A stretch of DNA of 64,000 bases from Haladaptatus caseinilyticus (lineage in GTDB: Archaea; Halobacteriota; Halobacteria; Halobacteriales; Haladaptataceae). This document shows, in pieces, positions 9,211 through 17,543 of the stretch. The position numbers were made by a program, and so were the translations under genes. The DNA is taken from NCBI RefSeq assembly GCF_026248685.1, contig NZ_CP111036.1, positions 558,001 through 622,000 on the forward strand, in the 5' to 3' direction. Numbering within the stretch: the stretch's first letter is position 1; the number at the start of each line of letters is the position of its first letter. The notes below the pieces were generated by a model. That model had not been told where the DNA came from. It ran no database searches and saw only the letters and a list, made by a program, of their open reading frames with translations.

Positions 9211-9915
9211 ATGGGGTTCGAAAGTATCGAGTTCCGCGGCGAGGAAAGTTCCCCCGACTTCTCAGAACTGCTCTCGGAACTCAAAACGGACGGATGCAAT
9301 CTCCTCATCACCGGCGAGGTATCGGAGCGCGTCAGTACACGAGCGACACGAATGCTCCTCGGAGATCCCGCCGCGGACAGGAAGCGAATACTGGTGCTGA
9401 CCGATTCGACCACTCGACAGGCCGAGCCGTGTCTTCCGACAGGGGTTCGACTCGATAGCGCCGGCGTGTGGATCATCGACCAACGGAGCGACGAACGATC
9501 GATCTCAGTCGATGCCAAAGTCGGTGACGTGGAGCTTCCACCGCGGCAAAGGAGCGGAAACGACCTCTGGGACGTTGCCGAGGAAGCCACCCTCGCGATC
9601 AGCTTCTTCGACACCACGACTGACGGGTTAGAACCGGCACGACTCCGCCTTTCAGTCGATTCGCTCAGCTTTTTGGCCGAGGAGCACACCCGAATGGAGT
9701 TCGAATGTTTCCTCCGGATGCTAACCGCAATGATCAGGGGTGTCCGAGGGATGGGTCATTACCACCTCCCGATGGCCGACGACGACACCCTCGTGAAGAG
9801 GATTGGACCGTTGTTCGATGCGCGTATCGAACTGCGCCAGCGGGACGGGTTGGTTCCGGAGCAACGATGGCACGTGCCTGCTCACGACCGGAGTACCAAC
9901 TGGGTACGACTCTGA
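9211..9915 (+). CDS. DUF7504-like protein, degenerate RecA/KaiC-fold ATPase
   Basis: A 234-residue protein. After a short N-terminus the segment NLLITGEVSERVSTRATRML occupies the place of a Walker A strand and loop but has no GKT/S, so no working P-loop. Further on, LRLSVDSLSFLAEEHTRMEF reads like a KaiC Walker B strand (hhhDS) and the following helix, and FLRMLTAMIRGVRGMGHYHL like the next KaiC helix and strand. The C-terminal part FDARIELRQRDG fits the last strand. I recognise it as the haloarchaeal family I recall as DUF7504. It most likely pairs with an active KaiC-like ATPase such as the one upstream, as a pseudo-ATPase. The CHAT protease gene starts 4 bases after its stop, so the two are surely cotranscribed. 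Confidence 0.8.
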   Translation: MGFESIEFRGEESSPDFSELLSELKTDGCNLLITGEVSERVSTRATRMLLGDPAADRKRILVLTDSTTRQAEPCLPTGVRLDSAGVWIIDQRSDERSISVDAKVGDVELPPRQRSGNDLWDVAEEATLAISFFDTTTDGLEPARLRLSVDSLSFLAEEHTRMEFECFLRMLTAMIRGVRGMGHYHLPMADDDTLVKRIGPLFDARIELRQRDGLVPEQRWHVPAHDRSTNWVRL

Positions 9916-9919
9916 GACG

Positions 9920-12001
9920 ATGCAACCAGCATTCGCCCCACCCCCGAACCGCCAGGGACTACAGATAACCGACCCCATCGAAAGCGTCCGTTTCGCACTC
10001 TACACGCCCGAACAGTCGCCGCTCCGCGCTTCCGACCCGGCCGATTTTCGTTTTCCAGTCGATGCCGCCGTCGAGCTCGAAACGAACAGGGTTGAAATTC
10101 CAAAAAACACGGGCATCTATATTCGAACACAGGGCGGTACACTCACGGAAAATTTCAGCGTAACCGACGGGAGCACGACGGTTCCACCGGGTGCGTACAA
10201 CCTCGAGCTCAATACGGCACCGATGAAACTGTATCTCGCCGTCGAAAGCGGGGTATCGATCGAAGCGCGAAACCAGTCCATCATCCTCAACTTCGACGAA
10301 AAGACCCCTCTCAGAGTCGGTGCGCGCTCGTTCCACGAGCAACCGGCGGGAACCATCACCATCAGTGACCAGATCGAAGACGTGATGCGGGCCGTCTCGT
10401 TGTTCGGCTCGGCACTGAAAACGACGAGTCCGGAACGGTCGTTTCCAACCTTGCGTGGTCATCCACCACTTATCGAGTACGGAGACGAGTTCTCGGCCCC
10501 CGACGGTATCGAGCGTCCGGATACAGGCGTCACGCTCGTTTTACCACGCGAGCGTGCTGTGACCTACGCAGCGACGCCACTCGCATGTTATTTGGGGGCA
10601 AAAGTCGTCCCCGGCGAGTATCCAAGACTCGTCGCCGACGAATTCGAACGGTCGCTTACGAGTTCCACCGGGTTCGAACACGCGGTTGCGAACACGCTTC
10701 GACAGGTGTTTTTCCTCGATTGTCTCACTCGAACGGAGGGATACTATCGAGTGGAGCTGCACGAACGCAAGCAGGTCGAACCGCTTGTCGATTTGGATTT
10801 TGCCGCGCTCTACGAGGCCTCGTTCACGGAACGACTCGAAGCGTATCTCTCCATTCCGTTCGAGACGCTCGAACCGTACATTCCGGATTGGCATCTCACG
10901 ACGGACGTGGTGCCGACATCTGACAATGTAAAGTGTCTTCCTTTCGTCGCGAACGACCTTTCGCTCGTTCGCTGTCCACCCAAACCGACCACGCGAACGG
11001 TGCGTTCACAGCCGAAACCGTTGTCGGAGTTCTATCGTTCCGATTTCGTTCGGGGCGGGGACGACGCCGGGTCCGTAAACGATATCGTCCAACCTGACCC
11101 GTCAGAATCCATCGAGCACGCATGGATCGGCGATGGCTATCCTCTCGGGAGTAATAAAACGACAATCGAATCGTGTCGGCGTCGAATCGAACGGACTGCA
11201 CCCGACGATTCGAACATCCAAATCCACGTCGTCTGTAACGACGAACAGATGAAAGAGGAAGGTATTGTCAACGAATCCTACGGCTTCCGGGATTTTCTGG
11301 AGTTCGACGTGGACATCTCATACGACCTGACGACCGACGAACTCGCCGAACTGTTCGCCCAACCAATCGATTTCGTCCACTACATCGGCCACGTGGATGA
11401 CCAAGGGATACAGTGTTCCGATGGGTATCTCGACGCGAAAACGCTGGACACCGTTCGCACGAGGGCGTTCTTGCTCAACGCCTGTCGGTCCTACGAACAG
11501 GGTATGGCGCTCGTCGAAACCGGAAGTCAGGGTGGCGTCGTAACGCTATCCGAGATAGCGAACGTCAGCGCGACCAAAGTCGGGCGGGCACTCGCCCGCC
11601 TGCTCAACATCGGGTTTTCGCTTCGGACGGGACTCGAAATAGCGAAGAACGAGATTCTGACCGGGTACCGGTATATTACCGTGGGTGACGGTGGAATGGC
11701 GCTGGTACAGTGTGAGAGTGGATGCCCGATGCACCTGCGAGTCGAGCACAGACAAGACGACCTGTTCGAGGTCGATATTGTCGCGTATTCCTCCAGAACC
11801 CACGGTATTGGGTGCTTGTTCCACCCCTATTTCGACGAAGAACGTACGCAGTATCTCAACTCCGGAGTTCTCGATAGCTGGGTCGTATCGAAAGAAACAC
11901 TGAGCGAATACCTAGACTGTGGGGTGTTGCCAATAACCACCGGAAACGGGTTGTATTGGAGCGACAAAATAACCGTGGACTGTTTGGATAGCTCGAGTTA
12001 A
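9920..12001 (+). CDS. Haloarchaeal CHAT-domain (caspase-like) protease
   Basis: A 693-residue soluble protein. Residues 1 to about 150 are rich in alternating hydrophobic residues and look beta-structured; about 190-420 is a mixed domain I cannot place; about 430-620 is a caspase-like fold of CHAT type. Strand-end DFVHYIGH puts His487 and His491 in place, and 30 residues on FLLNACRSYEQG gives Cys522; the H-x-x-GH ... NAC pairing is the His-Cys dyad of CHAT peptidases, with H491 and C522 the likely catalytic residues. GVVTLSEIANVSATKVG and the following helices complete the domain. No transmembrane helix or signal is seen. It follows the DUF7504-like gene after 4 bases. Its stop overlaps, on the opposite strand, the stop of a 44-residue membrane peptide, a possible substrate or effector. 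The CHAT assignment rests on motif recognition. Confidence 0.78.
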   Translation: MQPAFAPPPNRQGLQITDPIESVRFALYTPEQSPLRASDPADFRFPVDAAVELETNRVEIPKNTGIYIRTQGGTLTENFSVTDGSTTVPPGAYNLELNTAPMKLYLAVESGVSIEARNQSIILNFDEKTPLRVGARSFHEQPAGTITISDQIEDVMRAVSLFGSALKTTSPERSFPTLRGHPPLIEYGDEFSAPDGIERPDTGVTLVLPRERAVTYAATPLACYLGAKVVPGEYPRLVADEFERSLTSSTGFEHAVANTLRQVFFLDCLTRTEGYYRVELHERKQVEPLVDLDFAALYEASFTERLEAYLSIPFETLEPYIPDWHLTTDVVPTSDNVKCLPFVANDLSLVRCPPKPTTRTVRSQPKPLSEFYRSDFVRGGDDAGSVNDIVQPDPSESIEHAWIGDGYPLGSNKTTIESCRRRIERTAPDDSNIQIHVVCNDEQMKEEGIVNESYGFRDFLEFDVDISYDLTTDELAELFAQPIDFVHYIGHVDDQGIQCSDGYLDAKTLDTVRTRAFLLNACRSYEQGMALVETGSQGGVVTLSEIANVSATKVGRALARLLNIGFSLRTGLEIAKNEILTGYRYITVGDGGMALVQCESGCPMHLRVEHRQDDLFEVDIVAYSSRTHGIGCLFHPYFDEERTQYLNSGVLDSWVVSKETLSEYLDCGVLPITTGNGLYWSDKITVDCLDSSS

Positions 12002-12132
12002 GGTCCGGGGTTTGCTCCCCCACAACACGCGAGAGCCGTCCCTGCCTGCATCAGCAATAGGCTCGCCGTAAACAGGATGCTAATCATTCGTGGGTTCGAT
12101 TCGAGGGAGTCCAACAATACGTTCTGAACCAT
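11998..12132 (-). CDS. 44-residue hydrophobic peptide, DUF7503-like
   Basis: This small gene is easy to miss. It encodes MVQNVLLDSLESNPRMISIL followed by a hydrophobic stretch to about residue 35, then ACCGGANPGP at the C-terminus. The layout is a short polar N-terminus, a P-R turn, one transmembrane helix of about 20 residues and a Cys/Gly/Pro tail. It matches what I remember of the haloarchaeal family DUF7503, which sits beside DUF7504-type genes. Its stop codon (11998-12000) overlaps the stop of the CHAT protease on the other strand (11999-12001), so the genes are strictly convergent. It has its own AT-rich promoter region at 12140-12250. It could be a membrane effector, inhibitor or substrate of the protease; nothing in the sequence decides. 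Confidence 0.72.
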   Translation of the reverse strand: MVQNVLLDSLESNPRMISILFTASLLLMQAGTALACCGGANPGP

Positions 12133-12297
12133 GTTACAAGCGATATTAAGCTTACGTCTATATTTTATTTAACTAAATTATACTCATATATAATTAATTA
12201 ATACATAATAATTTTTAGTAAATAAAATAGCAGTTGTTGGCAATTATTACAAGCGATAAATCGAATGTGCGGAGAAATGCATTCCTATATCGGCTCT
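12133..12297 (-). promoter_or_regulatory. Very AT-rich promoter spacer ahead of the 44-residue peptide gene
   Basis: A 165-base spacer whose middle (about 12140-12235) is almost all A and T, with runs such as tatataattaattaat, in sharp contrast with the GC-rich surroundings. On the minus strand it offers several TATA-like boxes (for example tatatatgag around 12182-12192, 50-60 bases ahead of the peptide ATG). It also separates the peptide gene from herA, which ends at 12298 on the same strand. Such AT islands often bind repressive chromatin proteins or mark the edge of transferred DNA. Confidence 0.5.
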
Positions 12298-14106
12298 TCA
12301 ATCACGTCCGTGGCGAGTGACGCACTTCGGAAGACCGATGAGTTCGACCGGCTCGGAGTTGTCAGGTGAGTAGACGACCATCTGTCCTTTTTCCATATAC
12401 GGCACCTTCTTCTCCAGGTTCGGCGGGATGTTCACGCTCTTGATAGCGTCTTCGTCGCCCAGATTCAGCACGACGGTCGTGTTGACCTGCTTGAAGACCG
12501 GTTCGGCGATATCTTGGGGGTCCTGCGTAATGAGGAAGAGTCCAAGCCGCTCCTTGCGCCCCTGTTTTGCGGCCTCCGTGAACTTCCCGATGACTTTCTG
12601 TGCCTGCACGCTCTCCGCATCGGAGAGGAAGTTGTGCGCTTCGTCCATCCCGACGACTAACGGCGTTTCCTTGATTTCGGAGTACTCCGGCGAGTTCGAG
12701 AGTTTTTCATCGACCAGCAGACTGGACACCGCGAGTACCACCATCTCCTTCGCGCGACTCGTCGGGAGATGGTACGTCGGAACGACCGACAACCGGCCCG
12801 AGCGAACGAACTGGGGGACGAGGTCGGTAATCGGCTCGGCTGACTGGTCAAAGACGCTGCTCGGGACCGATCGCACGCGGCGTTTGACGGCGTCGAACGT
12901 CGCTTCGTGAACACGACCGCTCTCGTCCAACTCCTCGCGGAGTGCAGGGTCATCCAGATACGAAAGGAAGTTCTGATACGTGCCGTTCCCGCCATAATTA
13001 CGGAAAAATCGCTTGATAAGGAATGTCAGCGCACCGTACTGGTTATCGTTGAGTTTCGCCCCCGCAACGAGCCACGGATTGTCCTCGACCATCGAGAACG
13101 GAATCGTGAACTCGACCTGTTCCGCACGGTGGTGGTCCGCCGCGTACGAGACGCCGCTGACTTTCGGAACGAACGCGACCGTCTCGTCGTGGCCTCCGTA
13201 CGCGACACCCTCGCGTTCCCACGTTCGTTCGTCGTCCGTACTCACTTCGGGATTGTCGTCGTGCATCTGGGCGTATTCGTCCTGTGGGTCGAACTGCACG
13301 ACTGCCATTCTGGCGTCGCGGCCGTCCTCCATCGGATAGGTGCGTTCGCCCGACAGATACTGTCGAAGGATGTTTTTCGCACCGTGAGTCTTCCCCGAAC
13401 CGGTTCCACCGGCGACGAGCGTGTGACGGAAGACGAGGGGGTCACCCGACTCGTAATCGTCCTTTACGCGATAATCTATCGTCGGCGGTTCCGCCGCGGT
13501 TCTGACTTTCTCGCCACCGACCGAGAGATGACCGAGGAAGACACCGTCCTCCGGAATTTTCAGCCCGGTTTTGATGTCGCGTTTATCGCGGGCTTGTCGG
13601 ACGACGGTTTCGGGTTTCGGCACGCGGTCGGTCATCCGGCGTTTCAGTTCGTTATCGTCCTCGAAAAGGACTGCAATCGGCTCCAACGTGGCCATGAACT
13701 TGTAATCCGTCTCGTCTATCGATTCGCTTCGCATGGCCCGCCGGGCGTGAATCTCGGTAGCGTCGTCGCTGTGGAACTCCTGTGCGTATTCGAGGGTCGT
13801 GATTCGACAGAACAGTTTCTCGCCATCCGGATAGGGGACGAGCAGATATTTCCCGATTCGAACGTTCGCTCGGTTCGGGGCGGTGACGTACGCGCGGAGT
13901 CGCGTGTCGTCGCTATCTTCGCCGATCGCCAACCCCTCGGACACGGCAAGCGTTCCGATACCTCGGTCGTCACCGACAGGATCGAGTTCGACGCGGTCGA
14001 ATCCATCACCCGGAGACGACTCCTTTTCTTCGGCGTCCGACGCAGTTGTCTCCTCGTCGTCGCCGGAATCATTTCCGAAGTCCTCGAAATTACGCAAATC
14101 GCTCAT
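12298..14106 (-). CDS. herA: HerA-type DNA translocase/helicase ATPase
   Basis: A 602-residue AAA-like ATPase of the HerA/FtsK superfamily (DUF87). The first 40 residues are acidic and likely disordered; residues about 45-160 look like the HAS-barrel; Walker A is GGTGSGKT at 233-240, followed by the NILRQYL helix; Walker B is LVVGMDEAH with DEAH at 488-491; the sensor region is LGLFLITQDPQDI. HerA hexamers pump DNA for the NurA nuclease during end resection in double-strand break repair. The nurA gene lies 590 bases upstream on the same strand, with a DUF7113-like gene on the other strand between them. Mre11 and Rad50 are not in the window. Confidence 0.9.
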   Translation of the reverse strand: MSDLRNFEDFGNDSGDDEETTASDAEEKESSPGDGFDRVELDPVGDDRGIGTLAVSEGLAIGEDSDDTRLRAYVTAPNRANVRIGKYLLVPYPDGEKLFCRITTLEYAQEFHSDDATEIHARRAMRSESIDETDYKFMATLEPIAVLFEDDNELKRRMTDRVPKPETVVRQARDKRDIKTGLKIPEDGVFLGHLSVGGEKVRTAAEPPTIDYRVKDDYESGDPLVFRHTLVAGGTGSGKTHGAKNILRQYLSGERTYPMEDGRDARMAVVQFDPQDEYAQMHDDNPEVSTDDERTWEREGVAYGGHDETVAFVPKVSGVSYAADHHRAEQVEFTIPFSMVEDNPWLVAGAKLNDNQYGALTFLIKRFFRNYGGNGTYQNFLSYLDDPALREELDESGRVHEATFDAVKRRVRSVPSSVFDQSAEPITDLVPQFVRSGRLSVVPTYHLPTSRAKEMVVLAVSSLLVDEKLSNSPEYSEIKETPLVVGMDEAHNFLSDAESVQAQKVIGKFTEAAKQGRKERLGLFLITQDPQDIAEPVFKQVNTTVVLNLGDEDAIKSVNIPPNLEKKVPYMEKGQMVVYSPDNSEPVELIGLPKCVTRHGRD

Positions 14107-14333
14107 GCGCCTGCCATCTCATGCGTGGCTAAAACGTGTTTCGCACGAAATCGGAAGTCCCGTCTCGGTAGCTTCCTTTCGGATGGTCGATATCTCGCGA
14201 GATACCGTACAACGTACTTCGTGCAGGTCGTCCCGGAGTCGGGATGAGATCGCACCACCGTGACGTCGAAAGTGGAAAATACTGCTGTCGGGTCCATGGG
14301 AGATATGTTTTGACATACCTATCTTCCCGCGTT

Positions 14334-14341
14334 CCTTTTAT
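14334..14341 (+). promoter_or_regulatory. Candidate TATA box for the DUF7113-like gene
   Basis: The sequence ccttttat lies 24-31 bases ahead of the ATG at 14365, the spacing expected for a leaderless haloarchaeal transcript. Confidence 0.55.
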
Positions 14342-14364
14342 GTCCTCATAACTTATTTCGTGGT

Positions 14365-14700
14365 ATGTTACTCGTTCGCGGCGAAGCAGGGGGCACCACC
14401 CTAACCGGGACGCTGTACGAGCGGGGCGAGCGCGCGCCCACGTTCAAAGGCGCACCCGACGAAGACGCTCCCTACGTGTGGGTGTGTGACGAGTTCTATC
14501 AAGTCGAAAGCGGGGGCACCGCCCAAACGGTCTCCGGCGAGGAGGTAAACGTCGCGTTCGAGACACCGATGCCGCGCGGGTTCGACACCCGAGAACAGGC
14601 CATCGCTGCCGCAGAGGAGCACATTCGGACGCAGTTCGCGCGTATCGGCGTGGACGTGAGCGAAGTCGAGATTACGGTCGAAAAAAACGTCCCTCAGTAG
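14365..14700 (+). CDS. Small conserved haloarchaeal protein, DUF7113-like
   Basis: A 111-residue acidic protein starting MLLVRGEAGGTTLTGTLYE, with a central block APDEDAPYVWVCDEFYQVESGG and a C-terminal alpha-beta part EHIRTQFARIGVDVSEVEI. It resembles the Halobacteria family I recall as DUF7113, of unknown function. It lies between herA and nurA on the opposite strand; its last 7 bases overlap the end of nurA, so the two converge. The conserved-looking position next to the HerA/NurA pair suggests a link with DNA repair, but this is inference only. No membrane segment or catalytic motif is visible. Confidence 0.75.
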   Translation: MLLVRGEAGGTTLTGTLYERGERAPTFKGAPDEDAPYVWVCDEFYQVESGGTAQTVSGEEVNVAFETPMPRGFDTREQAIAAAEEHIRTQFARIGVDVSEVEITVEKNVPQ

Positions 14701-15944
14701 TTGCGACCCCAGCGAATCGCGTCGTAGTTCGCATCGAGTTCGCTGTCGAACGACCGCTCGAAGCTCCGTATCAACGATTGTGTACTGTGCTGGCTGATGT
14801 TGGCCAGCGAATCGGCCTTCGAAATGACGAGCGGCGGTCCCCCAGCGACCGCGATTTCCTTGAGGATCTGCCGTTCGATGCGCCGTCTGCAATCTTCGTC
14901 CGCCGTAAACATCCGTGGCGCTTCGACCTTGTACAGCAAATCCCGACGCGGGTCGTAGATGACGCAGAACGTCACCTCGTACTGCTCCGGTTCGTACTCC
15001 CGCTCGACGTAGCGGTCGGCTTCCTCGCTTCCGAAAAACGAGTCGGACCCCGCACGGGAGACGAACCAATTCGATAGTGTCAGGTCATCGGTCGATCGCT
15101 CGTATCGACCGTCTTCGTACTCCCCGCGTTCGAGCACTTGCGAGAAGAACGCCGCGTCGTGTGCCCACGGTGCGTTCACGCCTTTCCCCCGGAGGGTTCG
15201 GATAATCGACTTCGCGGAGATGTTCTTGACGAATCCGGCGAGTGGGACGTTACGCTCGAAGAACGCTTCGACCAGCCTGACGTAATTTTCGAGAATCGTC
15301 CGTATGTCCTCCGACTCCTCGAAAAGGTTCGGGAGGACCGTCCCGCGGTCACGCCACCGGATGATCCCTTTGGGATACACGGGTCCGTCGAGTAGTAGAA
15401 AGTCCGATACTTCGCTCGCATGGTCCAGTGCGTGCCGACTTTCGGCACGATACAGGGCGAGTGCATGAACGATGTCTTCCTCGTGGTCGTCCCGACGAGG
15501 TGCATGAACGATTCGGCGTTTGCTTCCTTCGCTGTAGGATTCCCAGTCGGTACCGAAATTCCGCTCCACGTCGTTCGTGTGAATCGCCTTGACGACCGTC
15601 CGGGAGTCGTGAAGGTCGAGGTCGGACGGCGTCGAACTCATCGCGGCGTGTGCAACGTCTACCACCAGACCGTTTTTGAACGGTTGCGGGTTGATGGTAC
15701 CCGAGTCGAGACCGTGCATCGTTTCGAACCGATCGTCTTCGAGGGCGAGGTTCTCGATATTCGCACACCGTCGCTTGAGGTCATCAAGGGGTTCGAGAAC
15801 CGCGATACCTTCGTGGTACAACGGGTCGAGATAGTTCTCCCAGACGTTTCTGGCGAGTTCCTGATGGTTGCGCTCTTCTCCCTCGTAATCGATTCTGTCG
15901 GCCAGTCCGGCGATGCCATCGAAGTGGACGGGGTCGAGGGTCAT
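14694..15944 (-). CDS. nurA: DNA double-strand break repair nuclease NurA
   Basis: A 416-residue NurA nuclease (5'-3' exonuclease/endonuclease, RNase H-like fold). Two motif aspartates are clear: GLDSGTINPQ with D80 opening the first strand (SGT being the usual neighbours) and FLLLDGPVYP with D186 in the second. The C-terminal half contains FVKNISAKSIIR and SWFVSRAG-like elements (SNWFVSRAGSDSFF), typical of the archaeal family. The ATG at 15944 (MTLDPVHFDGIAGLADRI) was preferred to an upstream start 12 codons earlier because it matches the family start. It pairs with herA downstream. Confidence 0.9.
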   Translation of the reverse strand: MTLDPVHFDGIAGLADRIDYEGEERNHQELARNVWENYLDPLYHEGIAVLEPLDDLKRRCANIENLALEDDRFETMHGLDSGTINPQPFKNGLVVDVAHAAMSSTPSDLDLHDSRTVVKAIHTNDVERNFGTDWESYSEGSKRRIVHAPRRDDHEEDIVHALALYRAESRHALDHASEVSDFLLLDGPVYPKGIIRWRDRGTVLPNLFEESEDIRTILENYVRLVEAFFERNVPLAGFVKNISAKSIIRTLRGKGVNAPWAHDAAFFSQVLERGEYEDGRYERSTDDLTLSNWFVSRAGSDSFFGSEEADRYVEREYEPEQYEVTFCVIYDPRRDLLYKVEAPRMFTADEDCRRRIERQILKEIAVAGGPPLVISKADSLANISQHSTQSLIRSFERSFDSELDANYDAIRWGRNY

Positions 15945-16025
15945 GCACGCCTCATCCCATCGCACTCGGAAAAAGGCCACCTTTCGAGCGAAGCTTAGTT
16001 ACACCCCCACGACGACGGTTCGCCC

Positions 16026-17543
16026 ATGCAAGCGGGACTCATCGTGCTCGACGGATGGGGACTTGGAAGCGACGACGGCGGACGAAACGCCATCGAGGCC
16101 GCCGACACGCCTAACTTCGACCGAATTGCGAACGTGGGCGCGTACGGGACGCTCGACGTGTCGGGTCGCCGGGTCGGCCTTCCCGAAGGTCAGATGGGCA
16201 ATAGCGAGGTCGGCCACCTCAACATCGGTGCGGGCCGCGTCGTCAGGCAGGAATACACCCGTATTAGCGACGCGATCGAGGCGGACGAACTGGGCCAAAA
16301 CGACGCCATCACCGACGCCTTCGAGTATGCGAACGACCACGACGGCCGCGTTCACTTCATGGGATTGGTCAGCGAGGGCGGGGTTCACTCGGCTCAACGA
16401 CACCTATACGCACTCATCGAACTCGCCGCGAATCGTGGCGTCGAGGCAGTTACACATGCCTTCACGGACGGGCGTGACACGTCACCGAAAAGCGGCGAGG
16501 GCTTCCTCGGCGACCTACAGAAAGTCGTGGGGGAACACGAAACGGGCGAAATCGCGACGGTTTCGGGTCGCTACTACGCGATGGACCGCGACCAGAACTG
16601 GGAGCGGACGAAACGTGCCTACGACGCTATCGTGAATCGAGACGCCGAGTACACGGCCGAAACCGCTGTCGATGCCGTCCGTGAATCCTACGAGCGTGGC
16701 GAGACGGACGAATTCGTGGAACCGACGGTGATTTCGGGCACCCCTGCCCTCGAAGACGGTGACGCGGTCGTCTTCTTCAACTTCCGCTCCGACCGCGCCC
16801 GCCAACTCACACGCATGATCTGTGATATCGACCCCGTCTGGGAGTTCGAAACCCACCCCCCGGAAATCGAGTTCGTGATGATGACCCAGTACGATGCGGA
16901 GTTCGATTTGCCCGTCGCCTTCCCGCCCGATCAACCGGAGGACACGCTGGGCGAGGTTTTGGCGGAGAACGGTAAAACACAGCTTCGACTCGCCGAATCC
17001 GAAAAGTACGCCCACGTTACCTACTTCTTGAACGGTGGTCGCGAGGTCGAATTCGACGGGGAAATCCGAAAAATAGTGGAGAGTCCGGACGTACCGACCT
17101 ACGACCAAAAACCGGAGATGAGTGCGAAAGAGGTGACCGACACGGCCATCTCGGTCATCGAATCGGACGACCCCGACGTGCTCGTACTGAACTACGCGAA
17201 CCCGGATATGGTGGGCCACACCGGCGACTTCGACGCCGCCGTCACCGCTGTCGAGGCAGTCGATGAACAGCTCGGCCGACTCGTCGAAAGCCTGCAAGCG
17301 CACGGCGCACACGTCTTCATCACGGCTGACCACGGCAACGCCGACGACATGGGGACGCCGGACGACCCACACACGGCGCACACGTACAACGCCGTTCCGC
17401 TCGTGTATCTCTCGCCGGAGGGAGACAATAGCAGTAAAATCCGCAGTGGCGGGTCGCTCTGTGACCTCGCGCCGACGCTCCTCTCGGTCATCGGGGTTCC
17501 ACAACCGGACGCGATGACGGGCGAATCGCTCCTCTACCGCTGA
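16026..17543 (+). CDS. gpmI: 2,3-bisphosphoglycerate-independent phosphoglycerate mutase
   Basis: A 505-residue metal-dependent mutase of the alkaline phosphatase superfamily that interconverts 3- and 2-phosphoglycerate in glycolysis and gluconeogenesis. The N-terminus has the metal site LIVLDGWG and the phosphoserine loop QMGNSEVGHLNIGAGR with S60 as nucleophile; HAFTDGRDTSP, FFNFRSDRARQL and the late ITADHGNADDM metal motif complete the active site. Length is standard for the bacterial-type GpmI found in haloarchaea, rather than the shorter archaeal ApgM. The final 10 bases overlap the convergent zinc-finger gene. Confidence 0.97.
   Translation: MQAGLIVLDGWGLGSDDGGRNAIEAADTPNFDRIANVGAYGTLDVSGRRVGLPEGQMGNSEVGHLNIGAGRVVRQEYTRISDAIEADELGQNDAITDAFEYANDHDGRVHFMGLVSEGGVHSAQRHLYALIELAANRGVEAVTHAFTDGRDTSPKSGEGFLGDLQKVVGEHETGEIATVSGRYYAMDRDQNWERTKRAYDAIVNRDAEYTAETAVDAVRESYERGETDEFVEPTVISGTPALEDGDAVVFFNFRSDRARQLTRMICDIDPVWEFETHPPEIEFVMMTQYDAEFDLPVAFPPDQPEDTLGEVLAENGKTQLRLAESEKYAHVTYFLNGGREVEFDGEIRKIVESPDVPTYDQKPEMSAKEVTDTAISVIESDDPDVLVLNYANPDMVGHTGDFDAAVTAVEAVDEQLGRLVESLQAHGAHVFITADHGNADDMGTPDDPHTAHTYNAVPLVYLSPEGDNSSKIRSGGSLCDLAPTLLSVIGVPQPDAMTGESLLYR

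Noticed and set aside
14103-14316. Two minus-strand frames of about 65 codons ahead of herA
   Set aside because: Overlap each other and the herA start, with no start signal or protein texture.
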